Assembly: GCF_006636215.1 (NCBI RefSeq)
Contig: NZ_VIFM01000104.1
Coordinates: 1-35,412, forward strand
Direction of reading: 5' to 3'
Length of the DNA: 35,412 bases
Origin: Myxococcus llanfairpwllgwyngyllgogerychwyrndrobwllllantysiliogogogochensis
Lineage (GTDB): Bacteria; Myxococcota; Myxococcia; Myxococcales; Myxococcaceae
Shown one piece after another: positions 1-13,923 of the stretch (the first letter of the stretch is position 1; each line of letters opens with the position of its first letter). A program made the position numbers and the translations under genes. The notes under the pieces are model-generated. The model was not told the DNA's origin. It did not search any database and saw only the letters and a list, made by a program, of their open reading frames with translations.

Positions 1-1
1 G

Positions 2-6688
<6,687 letters not shown>

Positions 6689-6695
6689 TCCACGC

Positions 6696-7952
6696 TCAGG
6701 CAGAAGGAGGAGGCAATCGCGCCTCCAGTGACGCGAGCCGGCCCGGCAGCAGGACGCGAACGCCCAGGGCCAGCGCGAAGAAGAGCAGCGCCGCGCATGC
6801 GGTGACGGCGCGCAGTCCCAGTCGGTCTCCCAGCGCTCCCTGCAACCACACCCCGCCCGAGTACCCGAGGTTCAGGACCAGATTGAACAGGCCGCTCACG
6901 CGCACTTGGAGCTCCGCGCTGGCGCGCCCCTGGCACAACGTCCTCAATCCCCCCACGGCAAGCAGATACAACGCGCCGAGGATGAAGAGCGAGACACCCG
7001 CGAAGGCCACGGTCGGCGACAGCCAGTACGCGGCGGCCACGGGCCCCAGCAGGAGCAGCGTCCTTTCCAGCAGAGGACCGCGTCCCCAACGCTCGGCCAG
7101 TGTCCCCGCGAGTACGGCGGCGGTGACCGCTCCCACGCCCTGCACGGTGGTGAGCAGCGACGCCGTGGCAGCGTCTCCATGGAGCACCCGCAGCGCGAGC
7201 ACCGGCACCAGCGCGATGAAGGGAGAGATGAGCGCGGCCACCCCCAGCGTTCCACCCAGCGCCGCGGCGATGCCCACGTCCTCACGCGCCGCGAGCAGCC
7301 CGCGCTTCACGCCACTCCACAGGCCCTCTCCGGGCCGCGCACTCCCTCGACTCACCGGCCCCATCCACGCCAGCGCCACCAGCACGGCCACGAAGGAAAT
7401 CGTGTTGATGAGAAATGCCCACGCCACGCCGCCTCGCGTGAGGACGATGGCCGCGAGCGCCGGGCCGAAGATGCGCCCCAGGTTGGCCTGCGCCAGGTCC
7501 AGACTGAGGCCGCTGTGAAGCTGCTCGGGCGGGAGAATCACGGCCGTCATCGCCGAGAAGACCGGCAGGGTCAGCGCGCTCATGCAGCCGTGCAGGACGC
7601 AGAGGATGGCCAGGGGCGTGAGCGTGAGCTGCCCCATGGCGGCCAGCGCCGCGAGCGCCCCGGCTATCAGCGCTTGACCCAGCGTGCACACCGCCAGATA
7701 CGCGCGCCGGTCAAACCGGTCCGCCAGCGTTCCCGCGAGCGGGACGAGGACGATGGAGGGCAGGAACGCCAGCGCGGTGATGCGGCCCATCCACTCCGCG
7801 CGCCCCGTCGTCTCCGTCACGTAGATGCCCAGCGCGACCAGCTCCATCCACGTCCCCAACGTGGAGATGAGCCCACCCCACCAGACCTTCACGTAGGCCG
7901 GGTGGCTGAAGGCTCGAAACGACGGATGACTCGAAAGTCGCCGAATGGACAT
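6696..7952 (-). CDS. MFS transporter, probable peptide or siderophore exporter
   Basis: A 418-residue, very hydrophobic protein with about 12 membrane segments. It resembles the EntS/MFS_3 efflux group: PAYVKVWWGGLISTLGTWM in the first helix and ADRFDRR in the loop after helix 2. The chosen start (MSIRRLSSHP) is where family similarity begins. A 42-residue upstream extension in the same frame is Lys/Arg/Ser-rich and not like the family, but neither start has a good ribosome-binding site. The gene converges on the NRPS with 7 bases between stops, and its 5' end faces the carrier protein gene. Position suggests export of the NRPS product; the substrate cannot be read from sequence. Confidence 0.9.
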   Translation of the reverse strand: MSIRRLSSHPSFRAFSHPAYVKVWWGGLISTLGTWMELVALGIYVTETTGRAEWMGRITALAFLPSIVLVPLAGTLADRFDRRAYLAVCTLGQALIAGALAALAAMGQLTLTPLAILCVLHGCMSALTLPVFSAMTAVILPPEQLHSGLSLDLAQANLGRIFGPALAAIVLTRGGVAWAFLINTISFVAVLVALAWMGPVSRGSARPGEGLWSGVKRGLLAAREDVGIAAALGGTLGVAALISPFIALVPVLALRVLHGDAATASLLTTVQGVGAVTAAVLAGTLAERWGRGPLLERTLLLLGPVAAAYWLSPTVAFAGVSLFILGALYLLAVGGLRTLCQGRASAELQVRVSGLFNLVLNLGYSGGVWLQGALGDRLGLRAVTACAALLFFALALGVRVLLPGRLASLEARLPPPSA

Positions 7953-8170
7953 GGGACGTGGCGGCAGTGGAGCACAGAAATCCTTCGTGCCGAGACAGCT
8001 GAGAAATGCCGCCTTGCTGCACGCGCGCGCCTTTCCTGGCTTGTCTTGACGAGGGCGGAGAAGGCTCCCAGACTGCACGCGCCTGGGACTCAGGGAGGGT
8101 GTGAAACATCGCGCCCCATGAACCCGTTGCCGTCAGCGACAGCGACGGCGGTTGAAGAAGGAGCAAGGGC
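7953..8170. promoter_or_regulatory. Divergent intergenic region between exporter and carrier-protein gene
   Basis: About 220 bases with no gene I can support. It must hold the promoters for the exporter (leftward) and the carrier-encapsulin pair (rightward). A weak rightward candidate is TTGACG at 8046-8051 with CAGACT 17 bases later at 8069-8074. A clear ribosome-binding site AAGGAG (8158-8163) stands 7 bases before the carrier ATG. Confidence 0.4.
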
Positions 8171-8368
8171 ATGCATGCACTGACGAAGCAGTCGGAAGCG
8201 ACCGGGCAGGCTCTGTGTCCCACGTGTTCTCAGCCCATCGATGGTGAGGGCCGTGTGCAGGGCGAAGTTCTCACGTGCTCGGGGTGTGACGGCGAGCTTG
8301 AGGTGGTGGGCCTCAACCCACTGCGGCTCGAAGAGGCACCCGAGGTAGAGGAGGACTGGGGCGAGTAG
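8171..8368 (+). CDS. lysW: LysW-like amino-group carrier protein
   Basis: A 65-residue acidic protein. Two CxxC pairs (C16/C19 and C36/C39) form a zinc ribbon. The second half (ELEVVGLNPLRLEEAP) is nearly the LysW consensus, and the protein ends in EDWGE. In LysW the gamma-carboxyl of that last Glu is joined to the amino group of aminoadipate or glutamate, so later enzymes act on a carrier-bound substrate. Canonical LysW has about 4 residues before the first cysteine; this one has 15, giving an N-terminal extension. AAGGAG lies 7 bases before the ATG. The encapsulin gene starts 13 bases after the stop, so the two are almost surely co-transcribed. No LysX ligase, LysZ kinase, LysY or LysJ is in the window, so this is more likely a secondary-metabolite carrier than part of lysine synthesis. 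Confidence 0.93.
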   Translation: MHALTKQSEATGQALCPTCSQPIDGEGRVQGEVLTCSGCDGELEVVGLNPLRLEEAPEVEEDWGE

Positions 8369-8381
8369 GCCCGAGGTCGAC

Positions 8382-9245
8382 ATGAGCGCGAACGAGACAG
8401 TGGAGCAGCCCGTTCTCTCCCCCGGAAAGCTCTTCGCCCAGGCGGTCGCCACGCAGGGTGCGAAGGCCTCGGTGGATTTCTCTCACACCATCACTGAGGC
8501 CTTCCCGGGCTTCAAGCGACGGCCGCGCATCGCGGTGCGTGCCCTGTTCAAGGTCGCGAAGGCGGACGGCGCCAAGGTGAAGTACTGGCACGAGACGCCT
8601 CCCCAGACGGCGCCGACGGTCGCGGTGGAGGACGTGGGCCTGCGCCCCGAGGCCGCCTTCGAGTTCCACACGGACCTGGCGACGCTCAAGCCGACGACGG
8701 CCTGGATTCAAGTGCCCCCGGCGCTGCTCGACGACCCGGAGACGCTGGCGACCTTCATCGACTTCCGGCTGCTGGTGCGGCTGTGCACGGCGGAGAACCA
8801 GGCCCTCGCGCGCGGACGCGGAGGAGACCGCGTGCGCGGACTCCTGGAGACGCCGGGGATTGCCCGCCTCCCCGCACGCTCGGACCCTGTCTCCTCGCTG
8901 CTGGCCGCGTGTGACAGGGTGGAGCAGATGGGTGGCAGCGCCGACGGCATCCTCGTCAACCCCGCGGACTACTACCGGTACTTCGTGGGACGCGGCGGAC
9001 TGCTGGCGGACCTGACGAGCATGGGCGTGCGCATCGCTCGGGCGCGCATGGTGGACCCCGGGCAGGTCATCGTCGGGGACTTCACCGCGGCGGCCACCAT
9101 CTTCGACAGCGGTCGCTCCTCCATCCGCTTCGCGGAGGCGCCCCCGGGAATCTTCCCGCGAGAGGGCCTGGCGGTTTGCGGCGAGATTCACACCGCGCTC
9201 GTCGTCCACCTGCCGACGCACTTCTACGTCGCCTCGTTCGTCTGA
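8382..9245 (+). CDS. Encapsulin-like HK97-fold shell protein (phage capsid family)
   Basis: A 287-residue protein with the conserved blocks of HK97-type major capsid proteins in order. These are an E-loop-like stretch (about 65-90, with VKYWHET), LDDPETLATFID and a following helix with ENQ and G-rich turn (116-160), DGILVNPADYYRY (188-200), and VIVGDFTAAATI (229-240) leading to the final beta strands. It is about 100 residues shorter than HK97 gp5 and lacks that protein's N-terminal scaffold region, as expected of encapsulins. No portal, protease, terminase or tail gene is nearby. It follows the LysW-like gene by 13 bases, with CGAGG 6 bases before the ATG. From memory, a natural-product-associated encapsulin family occurs in myxobacteria and actinomycetes near NRPS/PKS genes and amino-group carriers; this fits. 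An isolated prophage remnant is the less likely alternative. Confidence 0.88.
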   Translation: MSANETVEQPVLSPGKLFAQAVATQGAKASVDFSHTITEAFPGFKRRPRIAVRALFKVAKADGAKVKYWHETPPQTAPTVAVEDVGLRPEAAFEFHTDLATLKPTTAWIQVPPALLDDPETLATFIDFRLLVRLCTAENQALARGRGGDRVRGLLETPGIARLPARSDPVSSLLAACDRVEQMGGSADGILVNPADYYRYFVGRGGLLADLTSMGVRIARARMVDPGQVIVGDFTAAATIFDSGRSSIRFAEAPPGIFPREGLAVCGEIHTALVVHLPTHFYVASFV

Positions 9246-9272
9246 CGGACGTCGGGCGGGAGCGCGGCCACA

Positions 9273-9300
9273 CCGTCCGGAGTCACTCGATTCCGGACGG
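9273..9300. terminator. Bidirectional hairpin between encapsulin and methyltransferase
   Basis: Perfect 9-base arms CCGTCCGGA and TCCGGACGG around a 10-base loop, in the 75-base gap between convergent genes. There is no T-run, as is common in GC-rich genomes. It bounds the carrier-encapsulin transcript. Confidence 0.75.
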
Positions 9301-9320
9301 CGGCGGCCGACATGCTTGGC

Positions 9321-10289
9321 TCAGGGCTTCTCCGCGTAGACCACCGCGTACTCGTCGCAGTTGAACAGCGTGAGCCATTGGAGTTGCTCGAACTCCATCT
9401 GCCGCGCGCGTCGCACGTCCTCGCGGACCTTGGCGACGGTGACACTGCCGGGCTGTCGCTCGGCGGCCGTCATCCCTCGCAGCGCGGCCAGCGCGGTGTT
9501 GACCGCCGGGTAGACATCCGACGCGATGGAGTCCAACCGGGCCAGCTGGAAGCCCGCGTGTCGCAGCTCGGAGACATAGCGCTGCGTCGTCCAGACGTTG
9601 GCCTCGGGAAAGGCAATCCGGCCCCGCCAGTAGCGGTGACGCAGGCGGCGACGCAGCCCCGCGCCCGACTCGCGGTCCGTCTTCTGACACATGTCCGCCA
9701 TGACCAACCGGCCTCCCGGGCGCAGCACCCGGAATGCCTCGCGCAGGAAGTCGCCGCGCGTCCGGAAGTGCATCGCGGACTCCAGGGCGAAGACGACGTC
9801 GAACTCGCCCGCGCCGAAGGGCAGCTGCGTCGCCGAGCCCAATTCCAGCTTCACGACGCCGTCCAGCCCGGTGAGCCTGAGGCGCTCTCGTCCGATGTCG
9901 ACCTGCTTGGGCGTGACGTTGACGCCGACGATGCGCGCGGGGCGATACGTCTCCGCCCAGAGGATGTCCTGGTCCGCATAGCCGAAGCCGCAGTCCAGCA
10001 CCGAGTCGCGCTCGCCCAGCCGCGCCGTGCGGGCGAGCAGGTGCGCCATCTGCGCCTGGGCCGCCATGAACAGCTCTCCCACGCGCTCGCAGTTCGTCTC
10101 GTCCACCCGCTCCACGTCACGCCAGTAGCCCAGGTTGATCCAGAATGGCTCCCGTCCGGTGCTGACGCGAATCTCTTGTGGCGTTGGAAGCCCCGTCACC
10201 CAGGCGCCCGTCTCGTTCGTATAGAAGCGCTCAGGGTCCGCCAGCACCGCGCTCTTGAGCTGCCTTGCGACCTGCATGACGTTGAACAT
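9321..10289 (-). CDS. SAM-dependent class I methyltransferase
   Basis: A 322-residue protein with a Rossmann methyltransferase core in the middle: motif I VLDCGFGYADQD, a following acidic/NVTPKQV strand, FDVVFALESAMHF (motif II/post-II) and LRPGGRLVMADM (motif III). The style resembles small-molecule methyltransferases of the EryG/geranyl-diphosphate/tocopherol type. The C-terminal third (RQMEFEQLQWLTLF) is family-specific. The start MFNVMQVARQL is set by the strong site GGGGAGG at 10296-10302, 6 bases upstream; a longer in-frame reading has no such site. It could tailor the NRPS product, but it is separated from the encapsulin by a terminator and transcribed toward it, so its membership of the cluster is unproved. 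Confidence 0.88.
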   Translation of the reverse strand: MFNVMQVARQLKSAVLADPERFYTNETGAWVTGLPTPQEIRVSTGREPFWINLGYWRDVERVDETNCERVGELFMAAQAQMAHLLARTARLGERDSVLDCGFGYADQDILWAETYRPARIVGVNVTPKQVDIGRERLRLTGLDGVVKLELGSATQLPFGAGEFDVVFALESAMHFRTRGDFLREAFRVLRPGGRLVMADMCQKTDRESGAGLRRRLRHRYWRGRIAFPEANVWTTQRYVSELRHAGFQLARLDSIASDVYPAVNTALAALRGMTAAERQPGSVTVAKVREDVRRARQMEFEQLQWLTLFNCDEYAVVYAEKP

Positions 10290-10295
10290 CGCGAG

Positions 10296-10302
10296 CCTCC
10301 CC
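10296..10302 (-). promoter_or_regulatory. Ribosome-binding site of the methyltransferase
   Basis: GGGGAGG on the minus strand, 6 bases before the ATG at 10289. It decides between this start and an in-frame one 36 codons upstream. Confidence 0.75.
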
Positions 10303-10424
10303 GACAGCGATGTTGGCATCATGGCGCGGAATGCAGGGATTGAGGAGCTGTCAGGACACATAAATGCCAAAGGCAAGCGTGGGGGTAGGTCTGGCAAGGT
10401 GGGAGGAATTGACGCCCCGCGTGC

Positions 10425-11549
10425 TCATGTCGGACCCAGCGGGTCTCCGGACGGGCCGCTCCTGGCGCGCAGGCCAGGGCCCAGCTCGAAGATGAGGCCG
10501 AACTGGACCAGGCTCACCGGCTCCAGGAAGAGGATGTTGAGGTAGTCCTGTCCGTGCACGTACCGGACGAACGCGCCGAAGCCCGCGCCCCAGCGGGGGA
10601 GGGCGGCGGCTTCCACGTTGAAGGTCCACCGCTGGCCAGGTGTCTCTCCAAAGGGGCCGTTGACGTTGCCCTCCACGCGGAAGCGGTGCTCGAACCACAG
10701 CCGCTCCACCAGGAGGCCAAAGCCGACATGGCCATCGCCATACACTTCGCGCATCTCCGGGGTGATGCCGCCGAAGGCGAGTGAGGAATTGCGTTCGACG
10801 AAGGCCCCCACGCCGAAGCTCCACGCGGAGCGACGGGCCATGTCGATGTTCTCGATGAGCCGGAACTGGGCTTCCAGCCGGATGAAGTTGGTGGAGAAGT
10901 CGCCGCTGGTCTCATTGAGTGGCAGCTCGCCCTCGACGGACGCGCAGCCTCCCTCGGCCTCGCTCTGGTTGGCGTAGAAGCACCCCGCCTGGCCATTGGA
11001 GTAATGCCCCACCGAGACGTTGATGAACGACAAGGCCATTCGCCTGGGTTTGCCCTGGTCATCCAGCCAGGGCTTCCACAAGTGCGCCGCCTGGAGCGTC
11101 AGCTTGGGCATGAAGGACGGCGGAATGACGGGGCTGGACTCCTGCGCCAGCATGCGCAGCCGGATGTTCGGCGTCACCACCGCGCTCAGGATGTACTCAC
11201 CCAGCGTGGGGGTGGCGTGGCCGATGTGGAGCTGAGGCAGGAAGAGATTGGGTGCGACCTGGGCCTCGAACACCAGGTGCGAGGGCTCCGGGTCTCCCAC
11301 CCGGCGAATCCGATTGGGCGAGAAGAAGACGTAGGAGCGGTCCAGCCCGACGTTGAACGGCGCGTCCAGTTCGAAGCGTGAGCTCGCCTCCGCTCCCGGC
11401 GTCAGGCCCAGCAGGATGAGCAGCCAGACCCAGCGCCGCCACGACGGGATGCTCCCGGTGGAAGGAGGCCTCGCGGTGTCGGCGCTCCGGGAGGACCCGG
11501 TTTCCAGCGAGGGGAGGACAGGGGGCGAGGAGCGAGCGTCGAGGTGCAC
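10425..11549 (-). CDS. Outer-membrane phospholipase A1-like protein
   Basis: The start is uncertain; I chose the GTG at 11549 (374 residues). A hydrophobic stretch (WVWLLILLGLTPGAEA) looks like a signal-peptide core ending near AEA. The rest has alternating hydrophobic strands rich in Tyr/Phe/Trp, as in beta-barrels. The motif GHYSNGQ matches the HxSNG catalytic site of OMPLA (PldA), and the downstream STNFIRLE is placed like its Asn-containing strand. OMPLA hydrolyses outer-membrane phospholipids. At about 300 residues after the signal region, it is somewhat longer than E. coli PldA. A GTG at 11618 in the same frame would overlap a perfect dyad, which argues for the shorter form. It lies 135 bases upstream of the methyltransferase on the same strand and diverges from the RoxA-like gene. 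Confidence 0.75.
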   Translation of the reverse strand: MHLDARSSPPVLPSLETGSSRSADTARPPSTGSIPSWRRWVWLLILLGLTPGAEASSRFELDAPFNVGLDRSYVFFSPNRIRRVGDPEPSHLVFEAQVAPNLFLPQLHIGHATPTLGEYILSAVVTPNIRLRMLAQESSPVIPPSFMPKLTLQAAHLWKPWLDDQGKPRRMALSFINVSVGHYSNGQAGCFYANQSEAEGGCASVEGELPLNETSGDFSTNFIRLEAQFRLIENIDMARRSAWSFGVGAFVERNSSLAFGGITPEMREVYGDGHVGFGLLVERLWFEHRFRVEGNVNGPFGETPGQRWTFNVEAAALPRWGAGFGAFVRYVHGQDYLNILFLEPVSLVQFGLIFELGPGLRARSGPSGDPLGPT

Positions 11550-11603
11550 GGAGGTCTTCCCCGGTGAGGGGGCGGTGTGACCTCCTTGATACGACGGACT
11601 TCG

Positions 11604-11626
11604 GATATTCCGCAACACGGAATATC
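11604..11626. promoter_or_regulatory. Perfect inverted repeat, probable operator
   Basis: GATATTCCG, 5-base spacer CAACA, CGGAATATC. The arms are perfect and AT-richer than the surroundings, and no T-run follows. It sits between the divergent phospholipase-like and RoxA-like genes, about 55 bases before the proposed phospholipase start. Confidence 0.6.
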
Positions 11627-11809
11627 TCGCTGGCGGATGATGAGTTTGTGATTGAGGCTGAAGTGGGGCGGCCCTGCCTTGAGGCGACAGGTCGTCGAAA
11701 ACCCCCCAATCCCGGATTCGCTGACGCGCTGCGTATTGTGCGCCTTCACTCCGGGGCCTAAGTATCGCGCTGTTGTCAGAGTGCCAATAAGTAGTGGAGG
11801 GCTGCGCGC

Positions 11810-13831
11810 ATGCGACTGCACCGAAGTCGTCAGTGGGCTTTTTCGAGTTCCTTGCTCCTGGCCCTGGTCGTCACCCGGGCGGAGGCCGCGGACCCGCCGT
11901 TGTTGGATGTGACGGCCAACCGCTCTCCGTTCGGGTCGGCGTGCCAGGGTCAGCCGGATTCCACGCCGTTGCCGGTGGACCCCCGAACCCTCGTTGTCCC
12001 GGGCATCAACAAGCCGGGGGCCGCGGTGCAGTTCAACGCGTACTGGGTGGACCTGCACAACCCGCCGCCGCCGTTCGTGACGACGCTGGCGCCAAACCCG
12101 ACGAACTGTGGAGAGTTCCGCGCGAGCGTCGCCCGCGGAAAGAAGAACATCGAGACGCGGGCGTACTTCCAGCCCTTCTCGACGGCGACCGCGTACTACG
12201 GCATGTACACGCTGTGGGGATATCTGTTCCGCCCCTCGGACTTCGACGAGCAGGTCATCAAGCGCTACGGGATGTCGAAGGCCCCCTTCCGCAATCCCTA
12301 TCCGATGCCCTGGGAGAACCCCAACCTCACCAACGGCGGCAGCGGGCAGCTTCCGCTCGGCCTGGTGCAGGAGCGCGACTCCAACGGCCGCTGGACGGGC
12401 GCCATCGCCTCCACCTGCTCGGGCTGCCATGACTCGCGGCTGGGCACCGAGTCGGAAGCCGGCTTCGTGTGGGGCCGCTCCAACGACGCCCTGGACGCGG
12501 GCCTCATCCAGTCCGACATGTTCCGCTCCACCGTGGTGGGCAACATCTTCCAGATTGCCCCCGTGCCCTGGAGCGTGGGCCGAGGCATGAGCGACGCCAT
12601 TGGCATCGTCGACCTGCTGCCCGCGCTCTTCGACATGGACTCGCTGGCGATGGTGCCCAGCCTGCTCGAGTACTTCCCCACCCATGCCGGTGGCATGTCC
12701 CGCGCTCCCAACTGGTGGTACCGCGCGTTCAAGACGCGCCAGTTCTGGGATGGCGCGCTGACGTCCGACAACGTCCGCTCGGAGATGGCGTTCGCCGTCG
12801 CCAACCTGGGGCGCAACGCGGCCGAGCGCCGCGCGCTGACCGCCGAGTTCGAGGACAACGACAACTTCTTCGTCTCGATGTCGCCCCCCGCCTACCCGAA
12901 GGCCATCAACACCGCGCTGGCCGAGCAGGGCGCGGTCCTCTTCCACGAGCGTGACTTGTGGGCCAATGGCGCCAACGCCACCATTCCGAAGACTCCGGGC
13001 AACGGCTCTTGTGCGAGCTGCCACGGCGTCTACTCGCCGCGCTACGCGGTCAACCCCGCGTACCTGCCCGACCCGCGCCTCAAGGGCATCTCCGGCGTCA
13101 TCACCCCCATTGAAACCATCCGCACGGACCCGGCCCGCAAGGATTTGATGGCGGACGAGCGCAAGCGCAAGGCGTGGAACACGTCCTTCCTCGCCTACAA
13201 CGACGAGCACCCCAACCACGGCCCGTTCTACGACGACCCCATCAGCAGCGCCCTGCGCCGGGTGCCGCGCGCCGCGTATGACAACGGCATGGGGCCCGTG
13301 TACTCGCCCGAGGGGCCCAACGCGTGGATCAAACCGTTCGGCTACGTGGCCACGCCGCTCTACGGCGCGTGGGCCTCCGCCCCGTACTTCCACAACTCCA
13401 GCGTGCCCACGCTCTGGGACGTGCTGAAGCCGTCGGACCGTCCCAAGGTGTGGAAGCGCCAGCAGACCTCCACCAACAACCTGGGCACCAACGCGGGCTT
13501 CGACCCGAGCCACGCCTCCTACGACTTCAACAAGCTCGGCTGGAAGGTGACGGCGCTGGCCTGTGGAGATCGCCCGGCCAATGACCCCTTCATCCCGTGC
13601 AGCCATGAGATGGCCACGCTGGACGTGCTGTTCGCCAACATCGCGAACGTCGTCGCCAACTACAACTCGCTGGCGTACCAGTCGCCGCCGCCCATCACCC
13701 AGAAGCAGATTCGCTCCCGCATGATCTTCAACTCACACCTGTACGGGCTCGGCAACGAGGGCCACGACTTCACCCAGTCGCTCACCGACAGCGAGCGCTG
13801 GGCCCTCATCGAGTACATGAAGACGCTCTGA
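11810..13831 (+). CDS. Secreted dihaem cytochrome c oxygenase, RoxA/RoxB rubber oxygenase family
   Basis: A 673-residue protein with an N-terminal signal peptide (hydrophobic core SSSLLLALVV, cut near AEA). It has two haem c motifs: CSGCH (203-207) and CASCH (401-405). Their 198-residue spacing agrees with RoxA of Xanthomonas sp. 35Y, where I recall the haem cysteines near 191 and 390. CASCHGVYSPRY and FWDGALTSDN are also RoxA-like, with a Phe at 328 near the position of the active-site Phe of RoxA. RoxA cleaves poly(cis-1,4-isoprene) outside the cell to a C15 oxo-aldehyde; RoxB makes mixed products. A GGAGGG site precedes the ATG. A different lipid or terpenoid substrate cannot be excluded. 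It converges on an aldehyde dehydrogenase that could take an aldehyde product. Confidence 0.85.
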   Translation: MRLHRSRQWAFSSSLLLALVVTRAEAADPPLLDVTANRSPFGSACQGQPDSTPLPVDPRTLVVPGINKPGAAVQFNAYWVDLHNPPPPFVTTLAPNPTNCGEFRASVARGKKNIETRAYFQPFSTATAYYGMYTLWGYLFRPSDFDEQVIKRYGMSKAPFRNPYPMPWENPNLTNGGSGQLPLGLVQERDSNGRWTGAIASTCSGCHDSRLGTESEAGFVWGRSNDALDAGLIQSDMFRSTVVGNIFQIAPVPWSVGRGMSDAIGIVDLLPALFDMDSLAMVPSLLEYFPTHAGGMSRAPNWWYRAFKTRQFWDGALTSDNVRSEMAFAVANLGRNAAERRALTAEFEDNDNFFVSMSPPAYPKAINTALAEQGAVLFHERDLWANGANATIPKTPGNGSCASCHGVYSPRYAVNPAYLPDPRLKGISGVITPIETIRTDPARKDLMADERKRKAWNTSFLAYNDEHPNHGPFYDDPISSALRRVPRAAYDNGMGPVYSPEGPNAWIKPFGYVATPLYGAWASAPYFHNSSVPTLWDVLKPSDRPKVWKRQQTSTNNLGTNAGFDPSHASYDFNKLGWKVTALACGDRPANDPFIPCSHEMATLDVLFANIANVVANYNSLAYQSPPPITQKQIRSRMIFNSHLYGLGNEGHDFTQSLTDSERWALIEYMKTL

Positions 13832-13839
13832 AAACGACT

Positions 13840-13873
13840 CACCCGTGACGGGCCTTTCAGCCTGTCACGGGTG
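13840..13873. terminator. Hairpin terminator after RoxA-like gene
   Basis: Perfect 10-base arms CACCCGTGAC and GTCACGGGTG, extended inward by a G-T pair and GGC/GCC. It starts 8 bases after the RoxA-like stop. Confidence 0.8.
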
Positions 13874-13888
13874 GGCGGTGAAGCACGG

Positions 13889-13920
13889 CGGCCCTCCGGG
13901 AGGACACCCCCGGGGGGCCG
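13889..13920. terminator. Second hairpin, serving the aldehyde dehydrogenase operon
   Basis: Arms CGGCCCTCCGGG and CCCGGGGGGCCG (12 pairs with one wobble) around an 8-base loop, 3 bases from the stop of the minus-strand aldehyde dehydrogenase. With the hairpin at 13840-13873 it separates two convergent units. Confidence 0.75.
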
Positions 13921-13923
13921 TGG

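Noticed and set aside
8046-8074. TTGACG-N17-CAGACT as promoter of the carrier-encapsulin pair
   Set aside because: The -10 half is poor (3 of 6); kept only as a weak note in the intergenic entry.
6906-8183. Plus-strand open frame of 425 codons opposite the exporter
   Set aside because: Gln/Arg/His-rich shadow of a clear membrane protein; it also runs over the promoter region of the carrier gene.
8382-9245. Prophage or phage remnant
   Set aside because: Only a capsid-like gene is present, it is co-linear with a metabolic carrier gene, and no integrase, att site, terminase or tail gene was found.
10345-10400. Sigma-54-like promoter before the methyltransferase (TGGCA near an AT-rich patch)
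   Set aside because: The GC doublet expected at -12 is missing.
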